From positions 1-64,000 of the forward strand of contig NZ_SNXY01000006.1 of the NCBI RefSeq assembly GCF_004362745.1: a DNA stretch of 64,000 bases, written 5' to 3'. The first letter of the stretch is position 1. Every line of letters starts with the position of its first letter. Below the pieces are notes generated by a model. The model was not told the DNA's origin. It did no database searches and saw only the letters and a list, made by a program, of their open reading frames with translations. This DNA is from Oharaeibacter diazotrophicus. GTDB taxonomy: Bacteria; Pseudomonadota; Alphaproteobacteria; Rhizobiales; Pleomorphomonadaceae. Positions 29,196 through 41,104 of the stretch are shown piece after piece. A program made the translations under genes and the position numbers.

Positions 29196-29303
29196 CGGCC
29201 GTGCGACGCGACGCCCCTTCCGGCGGCGGCGCGATCGACTAATCTCCACGCTGGTGCCGCGCCGGTCCGGAGGGACGGTCCGGGCGGGGCCGGGAGGAGA
29301 GGA

Positions 29304-29606
29304 ATGCCGAAGATCCGGAGCGTCGCCGCGCTTGCCGCGGCGGCGGTCGCATCCACGCTCGCCACGTCGGCGACGGCGGGCGGCCGCACCATCGACTATC
29401 TCGCCGAGACCTGCTTCGCCTGCCACCGCGCGGGCGCCACCACCGGCATCCCGGCGATCACCGGCCGGCCCGGCTTCGAGGTGGTCAAGGCGCTGACGGA
29501 CTACAAGTCCGGCGCGCGCAAGCACCCGGTGATGGCCGCCGTCGCGGCCGAGATCCCCGACGAGCAGATCGGCATGCTCGCCGCCTTCCTGGCCAAGCAG
29601 CGGTGA
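29304..29606 (+). CDS. soxE: Mono-haem cytochrome c subunit of a SoxEF/FccAB-type flavocytochrome
   Basis: A 100-residue exported cytochrome. The signal peptide ends near ATSATA, the haem site is ETCFACHRAG, and the distal methionine is probably in RKHPVMAAVA. It is the size of a single-haem sulfide dehydrogenase cytochrome subunit. Its stop is overlapped by, or lies nine bases before, the start of the flavoprotein gene, so the two form a complex. It would pass electrons from the flavoprotein to a downstream cytochrome, perhaps that at 30952. Confidence 0.85.
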   Translation: MPKIRSVAALAAAAVASTLATSATAGGRTIDYLAETCFACHRAGATTGIPAITGRPGFEVVKALTDYKSGARKHPVMAAVAAEIPDEQIGMLAAFLAKQR

Positions 29607-29614
29607 GGCGCGCC

Positions 29615-30868
29615 ATGCTCGATCGTCGCGGTTTCCTCGCCCTCTCCGCCGCGGGCCTCCTGCCCGGCGGCGCCTTCGCCCAGACCCCGCCGAAGGTCGT
29701 CGTGCTCGGCGGCGGCGCCGGCGGTGCCACCGCCGCCCGCGTGCTGCGCAGCTACGGCGGCCCCCGGATCGACATCACCCTGATCGAGGAGAACCGGGAC
29801 TACGTCACCTGCTTCTTCTCCAACTGGGTGATCGGCGGCCTGCGCGAGATGGCCGACATTACCCACGGCTACGACCGCCTCGCCGCCGCCGGCATCCGCG
29901 TGGTGAACGCCCGCGCGGCCTCGATCGACCGCGACGGCAAGGCCGTCGTCCTCGCCGACGGGTCGCGCGTGTCCTACGACCGGCTCGTGCTCGCGCCCGG
30001 CATCGCCTTCCGCTACGACACGCTGCCCGGTTATTCCGAGGCCGCGGTCGAGAAGATGCCGCACGCCTGGAAGGCCGGACCGCAGACGCTGGCGCTGCGC
30101 GAGCGTCTCGACGCCCTCGACGACGGCGCCACGATCGTGATGACTGTCCCGGCGATGCCCTATCGCTGCCCGCCTGGCCCCTACGAGCGGGTGTCGCTGA
30201 TGGCGGCGTCCCTGAAGGCGCGCGGTCACGCCCGTTCCAAGATCGTGATCCTCGACGGCAAGGAGAAGTTCTCCAAGCAGGCGCTGTTCCAGGAGGGGTG
30301 GGAGGCGCACTATCCCGGCATGGTCGAGTGGCTGCCGCCGTCCGTCCACGGCGGCCTGAAGGGCTGCGATCCCGACCGGATGGTGATCGAGACCCAGCTC
30401 GACAGCTTCCACGGCGACCTCGTCTCCGTGATCCCGCCGCAGACCGCGGGGGCGATCGCGATCGCGGCCGGTCTCGCCGGCGAGGACGGTTGGTGCGCGG
30501 TCGATCCGGTCACCTTCGCCTCGGCGGTCGATCCGGCGATCACGGTGGTCGGCGATTCGAGCAAGGCGGGCGAGATGCCGAAGTCGGCCTTCTCGGCCAA
30601 CAGCCAGGCCAAGGCCGCGGCCTTCCACCTGCTCGCGGACCTCGCCGGCCGTGCGCCGTCGGATCCGCTGCTGTTCAACACCTGCTGGAGCCTGATCGCT
30701 CCCGACGACGGCGTGAAGGTCGGCGGCGTCTACGAGCCGAAGGACGGCGCGCTCGCGGCCAAGGTGTCCTTCGTCAGCAAGTCCGGCGAGAGCGCCGAGG
30801 ACCGCCGCAAGGGTGCCGAGGAGGCCGCCGCCTGGTACGCCGCCATCGTCGCCGACATGTTCGGCTGA
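29615..30868 (+). CDS. soxF: Flavocytochrome c sulfide dehydrogenase flavoprotein (SoxF/FccB)
   Basis: A 417-residue FAD enzyme. It carries a Tat signal (DRRGFLALSAAGLLPGG), the FAD-binding VVVLGGGAGGATAARVLR, and the two cysteines of the redox disulfide in YRCPPGPYERVS and NTCWSLIAPDDGVKV, both classic FccB motifs. It oxidises sulfide, or reactivates SoxY, and reduces the SoxE cytochrome. ATG 29615 was preferred to GTG 29603 because it gives a compact Tat signal. No soxA, soxX, soxB or soxCD is present in the window. Confidence 0.9.
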   Translation: MLDRRGFLALSAAGLLPGGAFAQTPPKVVVLGGGAGGATAARVLRSYGGPRIDITLIEENRDYVTCFFSNWVIGGLREMADITHGYDRLAAAGIRVVNARAASIDRDGKAVVLADGSRVSYDRLVLAPGIAFRYDTLPGYSEAAVEKMPHAWKAGPQTLALRERLDALDDGATIVMTVPAMPYRCPPGPYERVSLMAASLKARGHARSKIVILDGKEKFSKQALFQEGWEAHYPGMVEWLPPSVHGGLKGCDPDRMVIETQLDSFHGDLVSVIPPQTAGAIAIAAGLAGEDGWCAVDPVTFASAVDPAITVVGDSSKAGEMPKSAFSANSQAKAAAFHLLADLAGRAPSDPLLFNTCWSLIAPDDGVKVGGVYEPKDGALAAKVSFVSKSGESAEDRRKGAEEAAAWYAAIVADMFG

Positions 30869-30887
30869 CCGCGTCCCCGAAACGAAA

Positions 30888-30919
30888 ACGCCCGGCCCCC
30901 CGCGAAGGGGACCGGGCGT
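30888..30919. terminator. Hairpin between convergent soxF and cytochrome c genes
   Basis: ACGCCCGG (30888-30895) pairs with CCGGGCGT (30912-30919), with an additional CCCC/GGGG inner stem around a CGCGAA loop. It is preceded by an A-rich stretch (GAAACGAAAA), which gives T residues for the minus-strand transcript, so it may act in both directions. Confidence 0.7.
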
Positions 30920-30951
30920 CGAAGAGCGCGGGGAGCGCCCCGGTCGTCAGA

Positions 30952-31332
30952 TCACTTGAAGGTCTCGAGGTAGGCGATCACGTCGGCGATCTCCTCGTCC
31001 TTCTTCAGGCCGGCGAAGGCCATCTTGGTCCCCGGCGCGAACGCCTTGGGGCTCTTCAGCCACTCGGTCAGCGCGGCCTCGTCCCAGACCTTGCCGGCGG
31101 CGCCCATCTCCTGCAGCGCCTTGGAGAACTGGTAGTCCTCCGGGTGCTTGCCGATCACCGAGCCGACGACGCCGTTCAGCGCCGGGCCGACCTTGTTCTT
31201 GGCGCCCTCGCCGACGGCGTGGCAGGCCATGCACTTCTTGAAGACCTTCTCGCCGGCGGCCGGATCGCCCGCCAGGGCAGCCGACGACATCGCCGCGAAC
31301 GCAACGGCGGTCAGAACCAGAATCTTCTTCAT
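30952..31332 (-). CDS. Class I c-type cytochrome (cytochrome c2/c550-like)
   Basis: A 126-residue exported cytochrome: signal peptide MKKILVLTAVAFAAMSSAALA, haem motif FKKCMACHAVGEG, and axial methionine in APGTKMAFAGLKK, with the closing helix EEIADVIAYLETFK. This is a soluble electron carrier of the c2 type. It faces the sox operon and shares a terminator region with it, so it may take electrons from the SoxEF flavocytochrome, though this kind of gene is also found on its own. Confidence 0.9.
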   Translation of the reverse strand: MKKILVLTAVAFAAMSSAALAGDPAAGEKVFKKCMACHAVGEGAKNKVGPALNGVVGSVIGKHPEDYQFSKALQEMGAAGKVWDEAALTEWLKSPKAFAPGTKMAFAGLKKDEEIADVIAYLETFK

Positions 31333-31685
31333 GTTACCCCTTCCTCGTCGCTCCCGGCCCGGCGCTCGGTCGTCCCGAACTGGACCCCGGACCGCAACTA
31401 TTCCCATTCCCGCGCCTTCCGCAAGGCGCACCTTGGTCGCCCCGCCGGCTCCCGATGACGCAGGGCCGTCGACCGGCCCCGCCACGTTCCAGCTAGCGCG
31501 CCGTCGTCCGCCGTCCACCGCGTCGCGGCGTCCGGACGGCCTCCGCCCGAACGCCGCGATCCTGCGCCGGCGCAACTGAACCGCCGATGAACCCGCCGGA
31601 CACGGCGCCTTGCCGAGCCGGGCCGCGTCGGCGATATGGAGGGGACGACGAGGCGCAGGATCCGCGCCGGACGAGAAGGCGAGAG
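31333..31685. other. Gene-free region between divergent cytochrome c and dusA
   Basis: About 350 bases. It must hold the promoters of the cytochrome gene (minus) and dusA (plus). The minus gene has a ribosome-binding site AAGGGG just before its ATG. I see no RNA gene, no repeat of note, and no convincing small gene. Confidence 0.4.
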
Positions 31686-32678
<993 letters not shown>

Positions 32679-32694
32679 CGGCGGGGCGTTGCGC

Positions 32695-32961
32695 TCAGCC
32701 GTGGGCGATCTGCCAGCCGGCCATCAGCGCCACGATCAGCGCCAGCCACACCGCCGCGTGCCAGAGCCGCGGCGAGAACCGACCGCGGCCGCCGATCAGC
32801 GCGGCCGCGATCACCAGCCCGATCGCACCCATCTTGAACAGGGCGGCGAAGCGCTCGTCGTCGAGGCCGAGGATGCCGCCGTCGTCGCCGAACAGCAGCA
32901 GCGCGGCGAGGCCGGTCACGGCGATCGCCAGCGCCAGCGGCAGCACGACGCCGCGCCTCAC
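32695..32961 (-). CDS. Small membrane protein resembling the anchor of TIGR02281-type aspartic proteases
   Basis: An 88-residue protein with three hydrophobic segments (VVLPLALAIAVTGLAALLLF, LFKMGAIGLVIAAALIGGRG, LWHAAVWLALIVALMAGW). The segment DDERFAALFKMGAIGLVIAAALI is like the membrane-anchoring N terminus of the clan AA aspartic proteases widespread in alphaproteobacteria, but the protease domain is missing: the frame stops and dusA follows 16 bases on. It may be a remnant or a stand-alone anchor protein. Its ATG overlaps the stop of the DUF1289 gene, so the two are co-translated. Confidence 0.6.
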   Translation of the reverse strand: MRRGVVLPLALAIAVTGLAALLLFGDDGGILGLDDERFAALFKMGAIGLVIAAALIGGRGRFSPRLWHAAVWLALIVALMAGWQIAHG

Positions 32962-33137
32962 GGTGACAACTCCGCGGCGCCGCGGGCGGTGAGGGCCGCC
33001 ATCAGCGCGCGCCGTTCGCGCTCGCTCATCGATCCCCAGCGCGCAATCTCGTCGAGCGTGCGCCGGCAGCCCCGGCAGAGGCCGGAGACCGGGTCGATCG
33101 TGCAGAGCTTGACGCAGGGCGTCGAGACGCTGGGCAT
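32958..33137 (-). CDS. DUF1289 cysteine-rich small protein
   Basis: A 59-residue protein with the DUF1289 pattern: TPCVKLCTIDPVSGLCRGCRRTLDEIARWGSMSERERRALM. Four conserved cysteines suggest metal or iron-sulfur binding. Members are small, often encoded next to other short genes, and function is not settled. It starts the two-gene unit with the membrane protein. Confidence 0.85.
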   Translation of the reverse strand: MPSVSTPCVKLCTIDPVSGLCRGCRRTLDEIARWGSMSERERRALMAALTARGAAELSP

Positions 33138-33227
33138 GCGGGCTCCTCGCCGGGAACGGACCCTCCCGAAGTAGGCGCTCCGCGCCGGCACATCAACCGC
33201 CGCGAAGGTCGCGGTGCCCGCGGCGAC

Positions 33228-34028
33228 TCAGCCGTTGCCTCCGGCCAGCAGCCCCGTCAGGAACGCGGTCTCGCCGAGGAGTTCGGCCGCGCCGAGCACG
33301 TCGCCGGTCTGGCCGCCGATCTTCGCCCGCGCGATCCGGCCGACCGCGGCCACCGCGAGTCCGGTCGCGCACAGCCCGAGCGCGACCCGCCCCGGCCCCG
33401 CCGCCGCCAGCGCCGCCGCCGCCACGACCAGCCCGGTCGCCGACGCGACCGCCGCGGCCGCCGCACCCGGTCGGCCGGCGCCCGCCGAGAGCCCGTCGGT
33501 CCGCGCCGGCGGCAGCGCCCACCACAGCCCGACCATGCCGGCGCGCCCGACCGCCGCCGCCGCCAGCACGGCCGCCGCCACCGCCGCCGGTCCGGCCGGT
33601 GCGAGCGCGGCGAAGGCGGAGGCGCGGGCGAGCGTCGTCAGCGCGAGGGCGAGGGCGCCGAAACTGCCGATCCGGCTGTCGCGCATGATCTCGAGGCGGC
33701 GCTCCCGCGAGCCGCCGCCGTAAAGGCCGTCGGCGCTGTCGGCGAGGCCGTCTTCGTGGAGCGCGCCGGTCGCCGCCGCCAGGGCCGCCACCGTCAGGGC
33801 GCCGGCGAGGAGGTCCGGCAGTCCGACCGCCACCGCCAGCGCGGCCACCACCGCGCCGGGCAGGGCGATCACCACGCCGGCGAGCGGCACCAGCGCGGCG
33901 GCGCGCCGCATCTCCGGCAGCGCCGCCGGATCGTCCGCGGCCGACAGCGGCGGCACCGGCAGGCGCGAGAAGAAGCGCAGGCATCCGGCGAGGTCGGCGA
34001 TCACGCGCGAAGGGGAGGGCGGGCGCAT
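33228..34028 (-). CDS. cobS: Adenosylcobinamide-GDP ribazoletransferase
   Basis: A 266-residue multi-pass membrane enzyme. It has the family blocks [27 protein letters not shown] (acidic metal-binding motif) and [19 protein letters not shown]. It joins adenosylcobinamide-GDP with alpha-ribazole phosphate in the last step of cobalamin nucleotide-loop assembly. The start at 34028 gives the family N terminus ([18 protein letters not shown]). It is divergent from cobT, whose product supplies alpha-ribazole phosphate. Confidence 0.93.
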   Translation of the reverse strand: MRPPSPSRVIADLAGCLRFFSRLPVPPLSAADDPAALPEMRRAAALVPLAGVVIALPGAVVAALAVAVGLPDLLAGALTVAALAAATGALHEDGLADSADGLYGGGSRERRLEIMRDSRIGSFGALALALTTLARASAFAALAPAGPAAVAAAVLAAAAVGRAGMVGLWWALPPARTDGLSAGAGRPGAAAAAVASATGLVVAAAALAAAGPGRVALGLCATGLAVAAVGRIARAKIGGQTGDVLGAAELLGETAFLTGLLAGGNG

Positions 34029-34183
34029 CGGATGGTCACCACGGTCTGTCCGGGCCGTCGGGGCTCGTGTATACGAGGCCGCTCCGCGGCGCCACCCGCG
34101 TCGCCGCCGCCCGCCGCCGCACCGCCGCGCGGGCGCTCGCCCGAGACCGGCCGCCCGCCGCGGCCCACGCACAAGGACCGCCG

Positions 34184-35209
34184 ATGTCGCTCGCCCTCTC
34201 CGCCCTGCCGTTCGACGACATCCGCAGCCTGGTCTCCCGCATGCCCGGGCCGGACGCCGACGCGGTCGACGCGGTGCGCCGGCGCGACGCCCGCCTCACC
34301 AAGCCCGCCGGCTCGCTCGGCCGCCTGGAGACGCTCGTCGAGTGGCTGGCGGCGTGGCAGGCCCGGCCGACCCCGCGGGTCGACCGCCCGGTGGTGTCGA
34401 TCTTCGCGGCGAATCACGGCGTCGCCGCCCGCGGCGTCTCGGCCTTTCCGCCCTCGGTGACCGAGCAGATGGTGGCGAATTTCGCCGCCGGCGGCGCCGC
34501 CATCAACCAGATGTGCGTCGCCTTCGACCTCGGCCTCAAGGTGCTCGAACTCGCCCTCGAGGTGCCGACGCCGGACATCACCGTCGCCGACGCCTTCGAC
34601 GAGGCCGGCTGCGCCGCCACCATCGCCTTCGGCATGGAATCGGTCGCCGGCGGCGCCGACCTCCTGATCGTCGGCGAGATGGGCATCGGCAACACCACCG
34701 TCGCCGCGGCGATCTACCACGGTCTCTACGGCGGCGACGCCGCCGACTGGGTCGGCCGCGGCACCGGCGTCGACGACGAGGGCCTCGCCCGCAAGCGCGA
34801 CGCCGTCGCCGCCGCGGTCGCCCGCCTCGGCGAGGGCCGCCGCGATCCGCTCGAGGTGCTGCGCCGGGTCGGCGGCCGCGAGATCGCGGCCATGGTCGGT
34901 GCCCTGATCGCGGCCCGATTCGAGCACGTGCCGGTGATCGTCGACGGCTTCGTCGCCACCGCCGCCGCCGCCGTGTTGCACGCGATGGATCCCGCCGCGG
35001 TCGACCACGTCCTGGTCGGCCACCGCTCGGCCGAGGGCGCCCACGGCGCGGTGCTGGAGCGGCTCGGCAAGACCGCGCTGCTCGACCTCGGCCTCCGCCT
35101 CGGCGAGGGCACCGGCGCCGCGCTCGCCGCCGCGCTCGTCAAGGCCGCCGCCGCCACCCATGCCGGCATGGCGACCTTCGATCAGGCCGGCGTCGCCGAG
35201 AAGGGCTGA
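34184..35209 (+). CDS. cobT: Nicotinate-nucleotide-dimethylbenzimidazole phosphoribosyltransferase
   Basis: A 341-residue CobT. Recognisable blocks are [20 protein letters not shown], the [16 protein letters not shown] segment, [21 protein letters not shown], and a C-terminal glutamate-containing [13 protein letters not shown] and GHRSAEGAH. It makes alpha-ribazole phosphate from dimethylbenzimidazole and nicotinate mononucleotide. It is read away from cobS; the 155 bases between them show no cobalamin riboswitch I can recognise. Confidence 0.93.
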   Translation: MSLALSALPFDDIRSLVSRMPGPDADAVDAVRRRDARLTKPAGSLGRLETLVEWLAAWQARPTPRVDRPVVSIFAANHGVAARGVSAFPPSVTEQMVANFAAGGAAINQMCVAFDLGLKVLELALEVPTPDITVADAFDEAGCAATIAFGMESVAGGADLLIVGEMGIGNTTVAAAIYHGLYGGDAADWVGRGTGVDDEGLARKRDAVAAAVARLGEGRRDPLEVLRRVGGREIAAMVGALIAARFEHVPVIVDGFVATAAAAVLHAMDPAAVDHVLVGHRSAEGAHGAVLERLGKTALLDLGLRLGEGTGAALAAALVKAAAATHAGMATFDQAGVAEKG

Positions 35210-35259
35210 CGCGGGCGCGAAAAGGGAGACGGACGGGAGGCGGGCGATCCCTGGCGGGC

Positions 35260-36813
<1,554 letters not shown>

Positions 36814-37046
36814 CACGCCCCGTCTAGGCATTTCGCGCGCCGGCACCGGCTTTACGCGTTCCCCGCAGTCTTTCGGAAACTACGCGCGGGAACCTTAAGG
36901 GGCCGTTCGGCCGTGTGGTTAACGATTGGTCGATCGCGTCGATCCACCCGCCCGCTCGGCCGGGACGCCGTCGGGACCGCGGCGGCATTGACTTCGGCCG
37001 GAGAATGGATTTCTACTCCAAGCCATCAGATGGGCGTCGGCGTGGA

Positions 37047-37574
37047 ATGTCATTCTCAGCCTTCGCCATTCAGCCCGAGGCTTCCCAAGTGATCGACCGT
37101 CTGGACCGCAAGATCCTCTCCATCCTCCAGGAGGATGCGACCATCCCCGTCGCCGAGATCGGCAAGCGCGTGGGGTTGTCGACGACGCCGTGCTGGCGCC
37201 GCATCCAGAAGCTCGAGGAGGACGGCGTGATCCGTCGCCGCGTCGCGGTGCTGGACCCGAAGAAGATCAACGCCAAGGTCACCGTCTTCGTGGCGATCAC
37301 CACCAACCAGCATTCCGAGGAATGGCTGAAGCGTTTCGCCGAGGTGATCCGCGACTTCCCCGAGGTGGTCGAGTTCTACCGGATGAGCGGTCAGGTCGAC
37401 TACCTGCTCCGGGTCGTCGTGCCCGACATCGAGGCCTACGACGCCTTCTACAAGAAGCTGATCGCCCGCATCGACATCGCCGACGTCTCGTCCTCTTTCG
37501 CGATGGAGCAGATCAAGTACACCACCGCGCTGCCGCTGCAGTTCGTGCCGGTCGAAAAGGACAAGCAGGTCTGA
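37047..37574 (+). CDS. Lrp/AsnC-family transcriptional regulator
   Basis: A regulator of 175 residues from ATG 37047, or 162 from GTG 37089, the latter matching the usual family length. The helix-turn-helix is in LDRKILSILQEDATIPVAEIGKRVGLSTTPCWRRIQKLEEDGVI, and the RAM ligand domain follows (VTVFVAITTNQHSEEWLKRF, YRMSGQVDYLLRVVVPDIEAYDAFYKKLI). It likely senses an amino acid. It is divergent from the sensor kinase. Its target genes cannot be told from position; no amino-acid gene is adjacent. Confidence 0.9.
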   Translation: MSFSAFAIQPEASQVIDRLDRKILSILQEDATIPVAEIGKRVGLSTTPCWRRIQKLEEDGVIRRRVAVLDPKKINAKVTVFVAITTNQHSEEWLKRFAEVIRDFPEVVEFYRMSGQVDYLLRVVVPDIEAYDAFYKKLIARIDIADVSSSFAMEQIKYTTALPLQFVPVEKDKQV

Positions 37575-37777
37575 TTGCCGTCGGCCGAAAGGCCGAGGGT
37601 TCTGTCCGGCACCGGGGCGTTCGGTCGCTTCAAATTCCCCCGCGACCTCCTATATGCTCGGATCCGGGAGAAGCGCGGCGGCCGCGAAGGCCGGCCCGTC
37701 CCTGGGGACGCCGTTCGTTCCCAGGCGGATGGTGAACCGGCGGACCGCCGCCCGAGCGAGGAAGATCGAGGACCCCC

Positions 37778-38806
37778 ATGACCATCGCTGCCGATCGGAC
37801 GCCGACGTCGCCCGCGCTGATCGACCCGTTCGGGCGCACCGTGTCCTATCTCCGCGTCTCGGTGACGGACCGCTGCGACTTCCGCTGCGTCTACTGCATG
37901 GCCGAGGACATGACGTTCCTGCCCAAGCGGGACATCCTGACCCTCGAGGAGCTCGACCGGCTCTGCTCGGCCTTCGTGCGCAAGGGCGTTCGGCGGCTGC
38001 GCCTCACCGGCGGCGAACCGCTGGTCCGGCGCGACATCATGCAGCTGTTCCGCTCGCTGTCGCGCCATCTCGATTCGGGCGCGCTCGAGGAACTTACCCT
38101 CACCACCAACGGCTCGCAGCTCGGCCGCTACGCCGCCGAACTCGCCGCCTGCGGCGTCCGCCGCGTCAACGTCTCGATCGACACGCTCGACCCGGTCAAG
38201 TTCCGCCGCATCACCCGTTGGGGCGACCTCTCCAAGGTGCTCGCCGGCATCGACGCCGCCGAGAAGGCCGGCCTCGGCGTCAAGGTCAACGCGGTGGCGC
38301 TGAAGGGCGTCAACGAGGACGAGATCGAGCCGATGATCCGCTGGGCCCACGACCGCGGCTTCGACCTCACGCTGATCGAGACCATGCCGCTCGGCGAGAT
38401 CGAGCAGGACCGCACCGACCAGTACCTGCCGCTGTCGCGCGTGCGCGCCGACCTGATGGACCGCTTCACCCTCACCGACATCCCCTACAAGACCGGTGGC
38501 CCGGCCCGCTACGTCCGCGTCGAGGAGACCGGCGGGCGGCTCGGCTTCATCACGCCGATGACCCACAATTTCTGCGAGAGCTGCAACCGCGTCCGCGTCA
38601 CCTGCACCGGCACGCTCTACATGTGCCTCGGCCAGGAGGACGCCGCGGACCTGCGCGCGCCGCTGCGCGCCTCGGAGTCCGACCACCTGATCGACGCCGC
38701 CATCGACGAGGCGATCGGCCGCAAGCCCAAGGGCCACGACTTCGTCATCGACCGCGAGCGCGCCGCCCCGGCCGTCCACCGCCACATGAGCGTCACCGGC
38801 GGCTGA
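37778..38806 (+). CDS. moaA: GTP 3',8-cyclase MoaA
   Basis: A 342-residue radical-SAM enzyme. The N-terminal cluster ligands are in [14 protein letters not shown], followed by [11 protein letters not shown] and [15 protein letters not shown]; the C-terminal cluster ligands are in [21 protein letters not shown]; and the protein ends in the functional GG. It makes the first intermediate of molybdenum cofactor from GTP. moaC and the other moa genes are not adjacent; mobA lies about 9 kb away. The 200-base leader shows no Moco riboswitch I can recognise. Confidence 0.95.
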   Translation: MTIAADRTPTSPALIDPFGRTVSYLRVSVTDRCDFRCVYCMAEDMTFLPKRDILTLEELDRLCSAFVRKGVRRLRLTGGEPLVRRDIMQLFRSLSRHLDSGALEELTLTTNGSQLGRYAAELAACGVRRVNVSIDTLDPVKFRRITRWGDLSKVLAGIDAAEKAGLGVKVNAVALKGVNEDEIEPMIRWAHDRGFDLTLIETMPLGEIEQDRTDQYLPLSRVRADLMDRFTLTDIPYKTGGPARYVRVEETGGRLGFITPMTHNFCESCNRVRVTCTGTLYMCLGQEDAADLRAPLRASESDHLIDAAIDEAIGRKPKGHDFVIDRERAAPAVHRHMSVTGG

Positions 38807-38885
38807 TCCCGGGCGCGGGCCGGCACCGGCCCCGAGGCCGAAACCTCGTCACGTCCCGGCGAGTCGGGACGTCACCAGTCGGGCT

Positions 38886-39305
38886 TCAACTGCAGGAGAT
38901 CGTGTCGATCCGCCCGGCGCGGTCGAGGCCGATGGTCAGCCGGCCGAACTGGAACTCCATCGTCACCGCCATCCCGAACGGCACGGTGCGCACCAGCTTG
39001 GCGCCCGAGCGTGCCTTGATCGCGCCGAGCGTCGCCGCGTCGGGCGTCGCGCCGCGGAAGGAGGCGACCGCCGCCGCGTTGCAGGCCGCGCCCGGGTTCG
39101 GCGGCGGATCGTATTGCACCGGCCCGCCCGAACCCGATCCGGACCCGCCCGGCGGTCGGTACTGCACCGGGCCGCCCGAGCCGGGGCCGCGCGGCGGCTG
39201 CGGGTCGAACACGCGGCCGTCGGCGATCGGGGGAGGGGGCGGCGGAGCCGCTTGCACGCAGCCCGCCAGCGCCAGGGCCATCGCCGCGATCGTCGTCCGC
39301 CTCAT
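38886..39305 (-). CDS. Lipoprotein with I78-type (peptidase inhibitor) domain
   Basis: A 139-residue lipoprotein: MRRTTIAAMALALAGC gives a good lipobox (LAGC). A proline- and glycine-rich linker follows with a repeated GGPVQYxPP unit (residues about 45-70). The C-terminal domain runs CNAAAVASFRGATPDAATLGAIKARSGAKLVRTVPFGMAVTMEF, then RLTIGLDRAGRIDTISC, which is the peptidase inhibitor I78 pattern with its two flanking cysteines. The role would be inhibition of serine proteases at the cell envelope, inferred from the family. Confidence 0.75.
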   Translation of the reverse strand: MRRTTIAAMALALAGCVQAAPPPPPPIADGRVFDPQPPRGPGSGGPVQYRPPGGSGSGSGGPVQYDPPPNPGAACNAAAVASFRGATPDAATLGAIKARSGAKLVRTVPFGMAVTMEFQFGRLTIGLDRAGRIDTISCS

Positions 39306-39376
39306 GCCGTCCTCCCGAACCGTCTTCCGCGTTCGGGCCAGTCTAGCGCAACGGCGCCGTGGCGGCGACGGCGGCA

Positions 39377-40957
39377 TCACCCCGCCGCCGGCGGATCGAA
39401 GGCGCCGACGCCGACCGCGGCCTCGAAGGCGTGCGCCGCCGTCAGCAGGAGGTCCTCGCGCCACATCGGCGCCACCAACTGCAGCCCGACGGGCAGGCCG
39501 TCGACCTTGGCGCAGGGCAGGCTCGCCGCCGGCAGGCCGACGAAGTTGAACGGCGCGCAGTTGGCGACCGCCAACCCGAGGTCCGCGCCGCGCCGGCCGC
39601 CGAACAGCGTGCGGTCGACCGCGTCGATCGCGCTCTCCGGCGTCACGTAGCGCGGCGCCCGCACCGGCACGGTCGGCATCGCCAAGAGGTCGCAGCCGGC
39701 GAAGGCGGCGGCGTACTGCGCAGCGAAGGCCGGCCGTACCGCGTGGGCCTTGGCGGCGAGCCGGCCGTCGTAGCGCTCGTGCGCATAGGTGCCGGCCATC
39801 GCCATCAGCTTGAAGTTCAACGGCAGTTCGTGCGAGTGGCCGCGCTTGCCGCGCCCGAAGGCCGCCATGAACGAGGCCGGCCGGAACGCCCCGCCGAAGG
39901 CGCCGGCGAAGTTGCCGTCGAGCCCTTGGCGCGCGCCCTCGAGGTAGAGCGGGGTCAGCGCCGCCAGCGCCGAGCGGTGCAGCGGCACCGAGACCGGCAC
40001 CGCCGTCGCCCCGGCCTCGACCAGCACGGCGATCGCCGCCCGTACCACCTCGTCCACCGCCGCCTCGCCGCCCGGCCAGCCGAAGCCCTCGGCGAGCACG
40101 CCGATCCGGAGCCCCGCCACCGGCTTGCCCGTCGCGCCGACGTAGTCCGGCAGCGCCGCCGGCACTTCGCCCTGGCGCGGATCGTAGCCGTCCGGCCCGG
40201 CGAGGACGGCGAGCACCGTGGCGAGGTCGGCCACCGTCCGCGTCATCGGCCCGACGAAGTCGATGCTCGGCTCCAGGCCGAACACGCCGCTGTGCGGGAT
40301 CAGCCCGAAGCTCGCCTTCAGGCCGACGCAGCCGCACCACGCCGCCGGGATCCGGATCGAGCCGCCCTGGTCGCCGCCGATGCCGATGTCGGCCGCACCC
40401 GACGCCACCGCCGCCCCCGATCCCGACGACGACCCGCCGGTGACATGGGCGGGGTCGTGCGGGTTCAGCGGGCGGCCGAAGTCGCCGATCCCGGAGAAGC
40501 CCGGGCCGCCGAACGAGAAATCCTCCATGTTGGTCTTGCCGATCACCGTCGCGCCGGCGTCGAGCAGCCGCGTCACGATGGTGGCGTCGAAGTCGGGCGT
40601 GTAGCCGTCGAGGAAGTGCGAGCCGAGCGTCATCGGCACGCCGGCCACCGCGGTGTGGTCCTTCACCGCCACCCGCTTGCCCGCGAGCGGCCCGGTCGCC
40701 GCCCCCGGCACCTCGCAGCGGCGGATGAAGGCGTTGAGCGGGTCCTCGGCCGCCGTCGGGCGCCGCCCGGGATCGCGCGCCAAGTGCCGGCGCGGCGGCC
40801 GGTGCTCCTCCAGCCGCATCTCCATGAAGTCGTCGAGCGCGCCGACCTGCTCGGCCATCCGCTCGGCGAAGACCGCCGTCTCGTCCTCCGACAACCGGAT
40901 CCCCAGCCCCTCCGCCAACTCCGCCACCTGACCACGGTCGAGACGTTGGAACGGCAT
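39377..40957 (-). CDS. Amidase signature family enzyme
   Basis: A 526-residue amidase. The Ser-cisSer-Lys triad is visible: Lys in RVAVKDHTAVAG, the glycine/serine-rich HVTGGSSSGSGAAVASG, and the nucleophile serine in GGDQGGSIRIPAAWCG. The chosen start (ATG 40957) gives the N-terminal helical part common in bacterial amidases with a 70-residue leader. Substrate could be an aliphatic or aryl amide; no nitrile hydratase is adjacent. It is the last gene on this strand after the accessory module at 41.1-42.9 kb, with 147 bases between, so it probably has its own promoter. Confidence 0.87.
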   Translation of the reverse strand: MPFQRLDRGQVAELAEGLGIRLSEDETAVFAERMAEQVGALDDFMEMRLEEHRPPRRHLARDPGRRPTAAEDPLNAFIRRCEVPGAATGPLAGKRVAVKDHTAVAGVPMTLGSHFLDGYTPDFDATIVTRLLDAGATVIGKTNMEDFSFGGPGFSGIGDFGRPLNPHDPAHVTGGSSSGSGAAVASGAADIGIGGDQGGSIRIPAAWCGCVGLKASFGLIPHSGVFGLEPSIDFVGPMTRTVADLATVLAVLAGPDGYDPRQGEVPAALPDYVGATGKPVAGLRIGVLAEGFGWPGGEAAVDEVVRAAIAVLVEAGATAVPVSVPLHRSALAALTPLYLEGARQGLDGNFAGAFGGAFRPASFMAAFGRGKRGHSHELPLNFKLMAMAGTYAHERYDGRLAAKAHAVRPAFAAQYAAAFAGCDLLAMPTVPVRAPRYVTPESAIDAVDRTLFGGRRGADLGLAVANCAPFNFVGLPAASLPCAKVDGLPVGLQLVAPMWREDLLLTAAHAFEAAVGVGAFDPPAAG

Positions 40958-41104
40958 GGCGATCCTCCCCGGACGCCGCGGTGGCGGCGTTGGATTGTTG
41001 ATCACGCGATTATTGAAAAGGAAATTACATCCGGCAAGCTGCATTCCGCGCCGCCTGAGATCGAAGTATGGGCAGGCGAAGACCCGTCGCCGGCGGGGGC
41101 GCGG

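Noticed and set aside
34029-34183. Possible cobalamin riboswitch between cobS and cobT
   Set aside because: The interval is only 155 bases, divergent, and I cannot find the conserved B12-box type sequence.
36880-36930. TTAA pairs between the sensor kinase and the Lrp-type gene as a CtrA site
   Set aside because: The two TTAA sequences are about 19 bases apart, not the 7 required by the CtrA box.
37575-37777. Possible molybdenum-cofactor riboswitch in the moaA leader
   Set aside because: No convincing conserved helices were seen, and this RNA class is mainly gammaproteobacterial.
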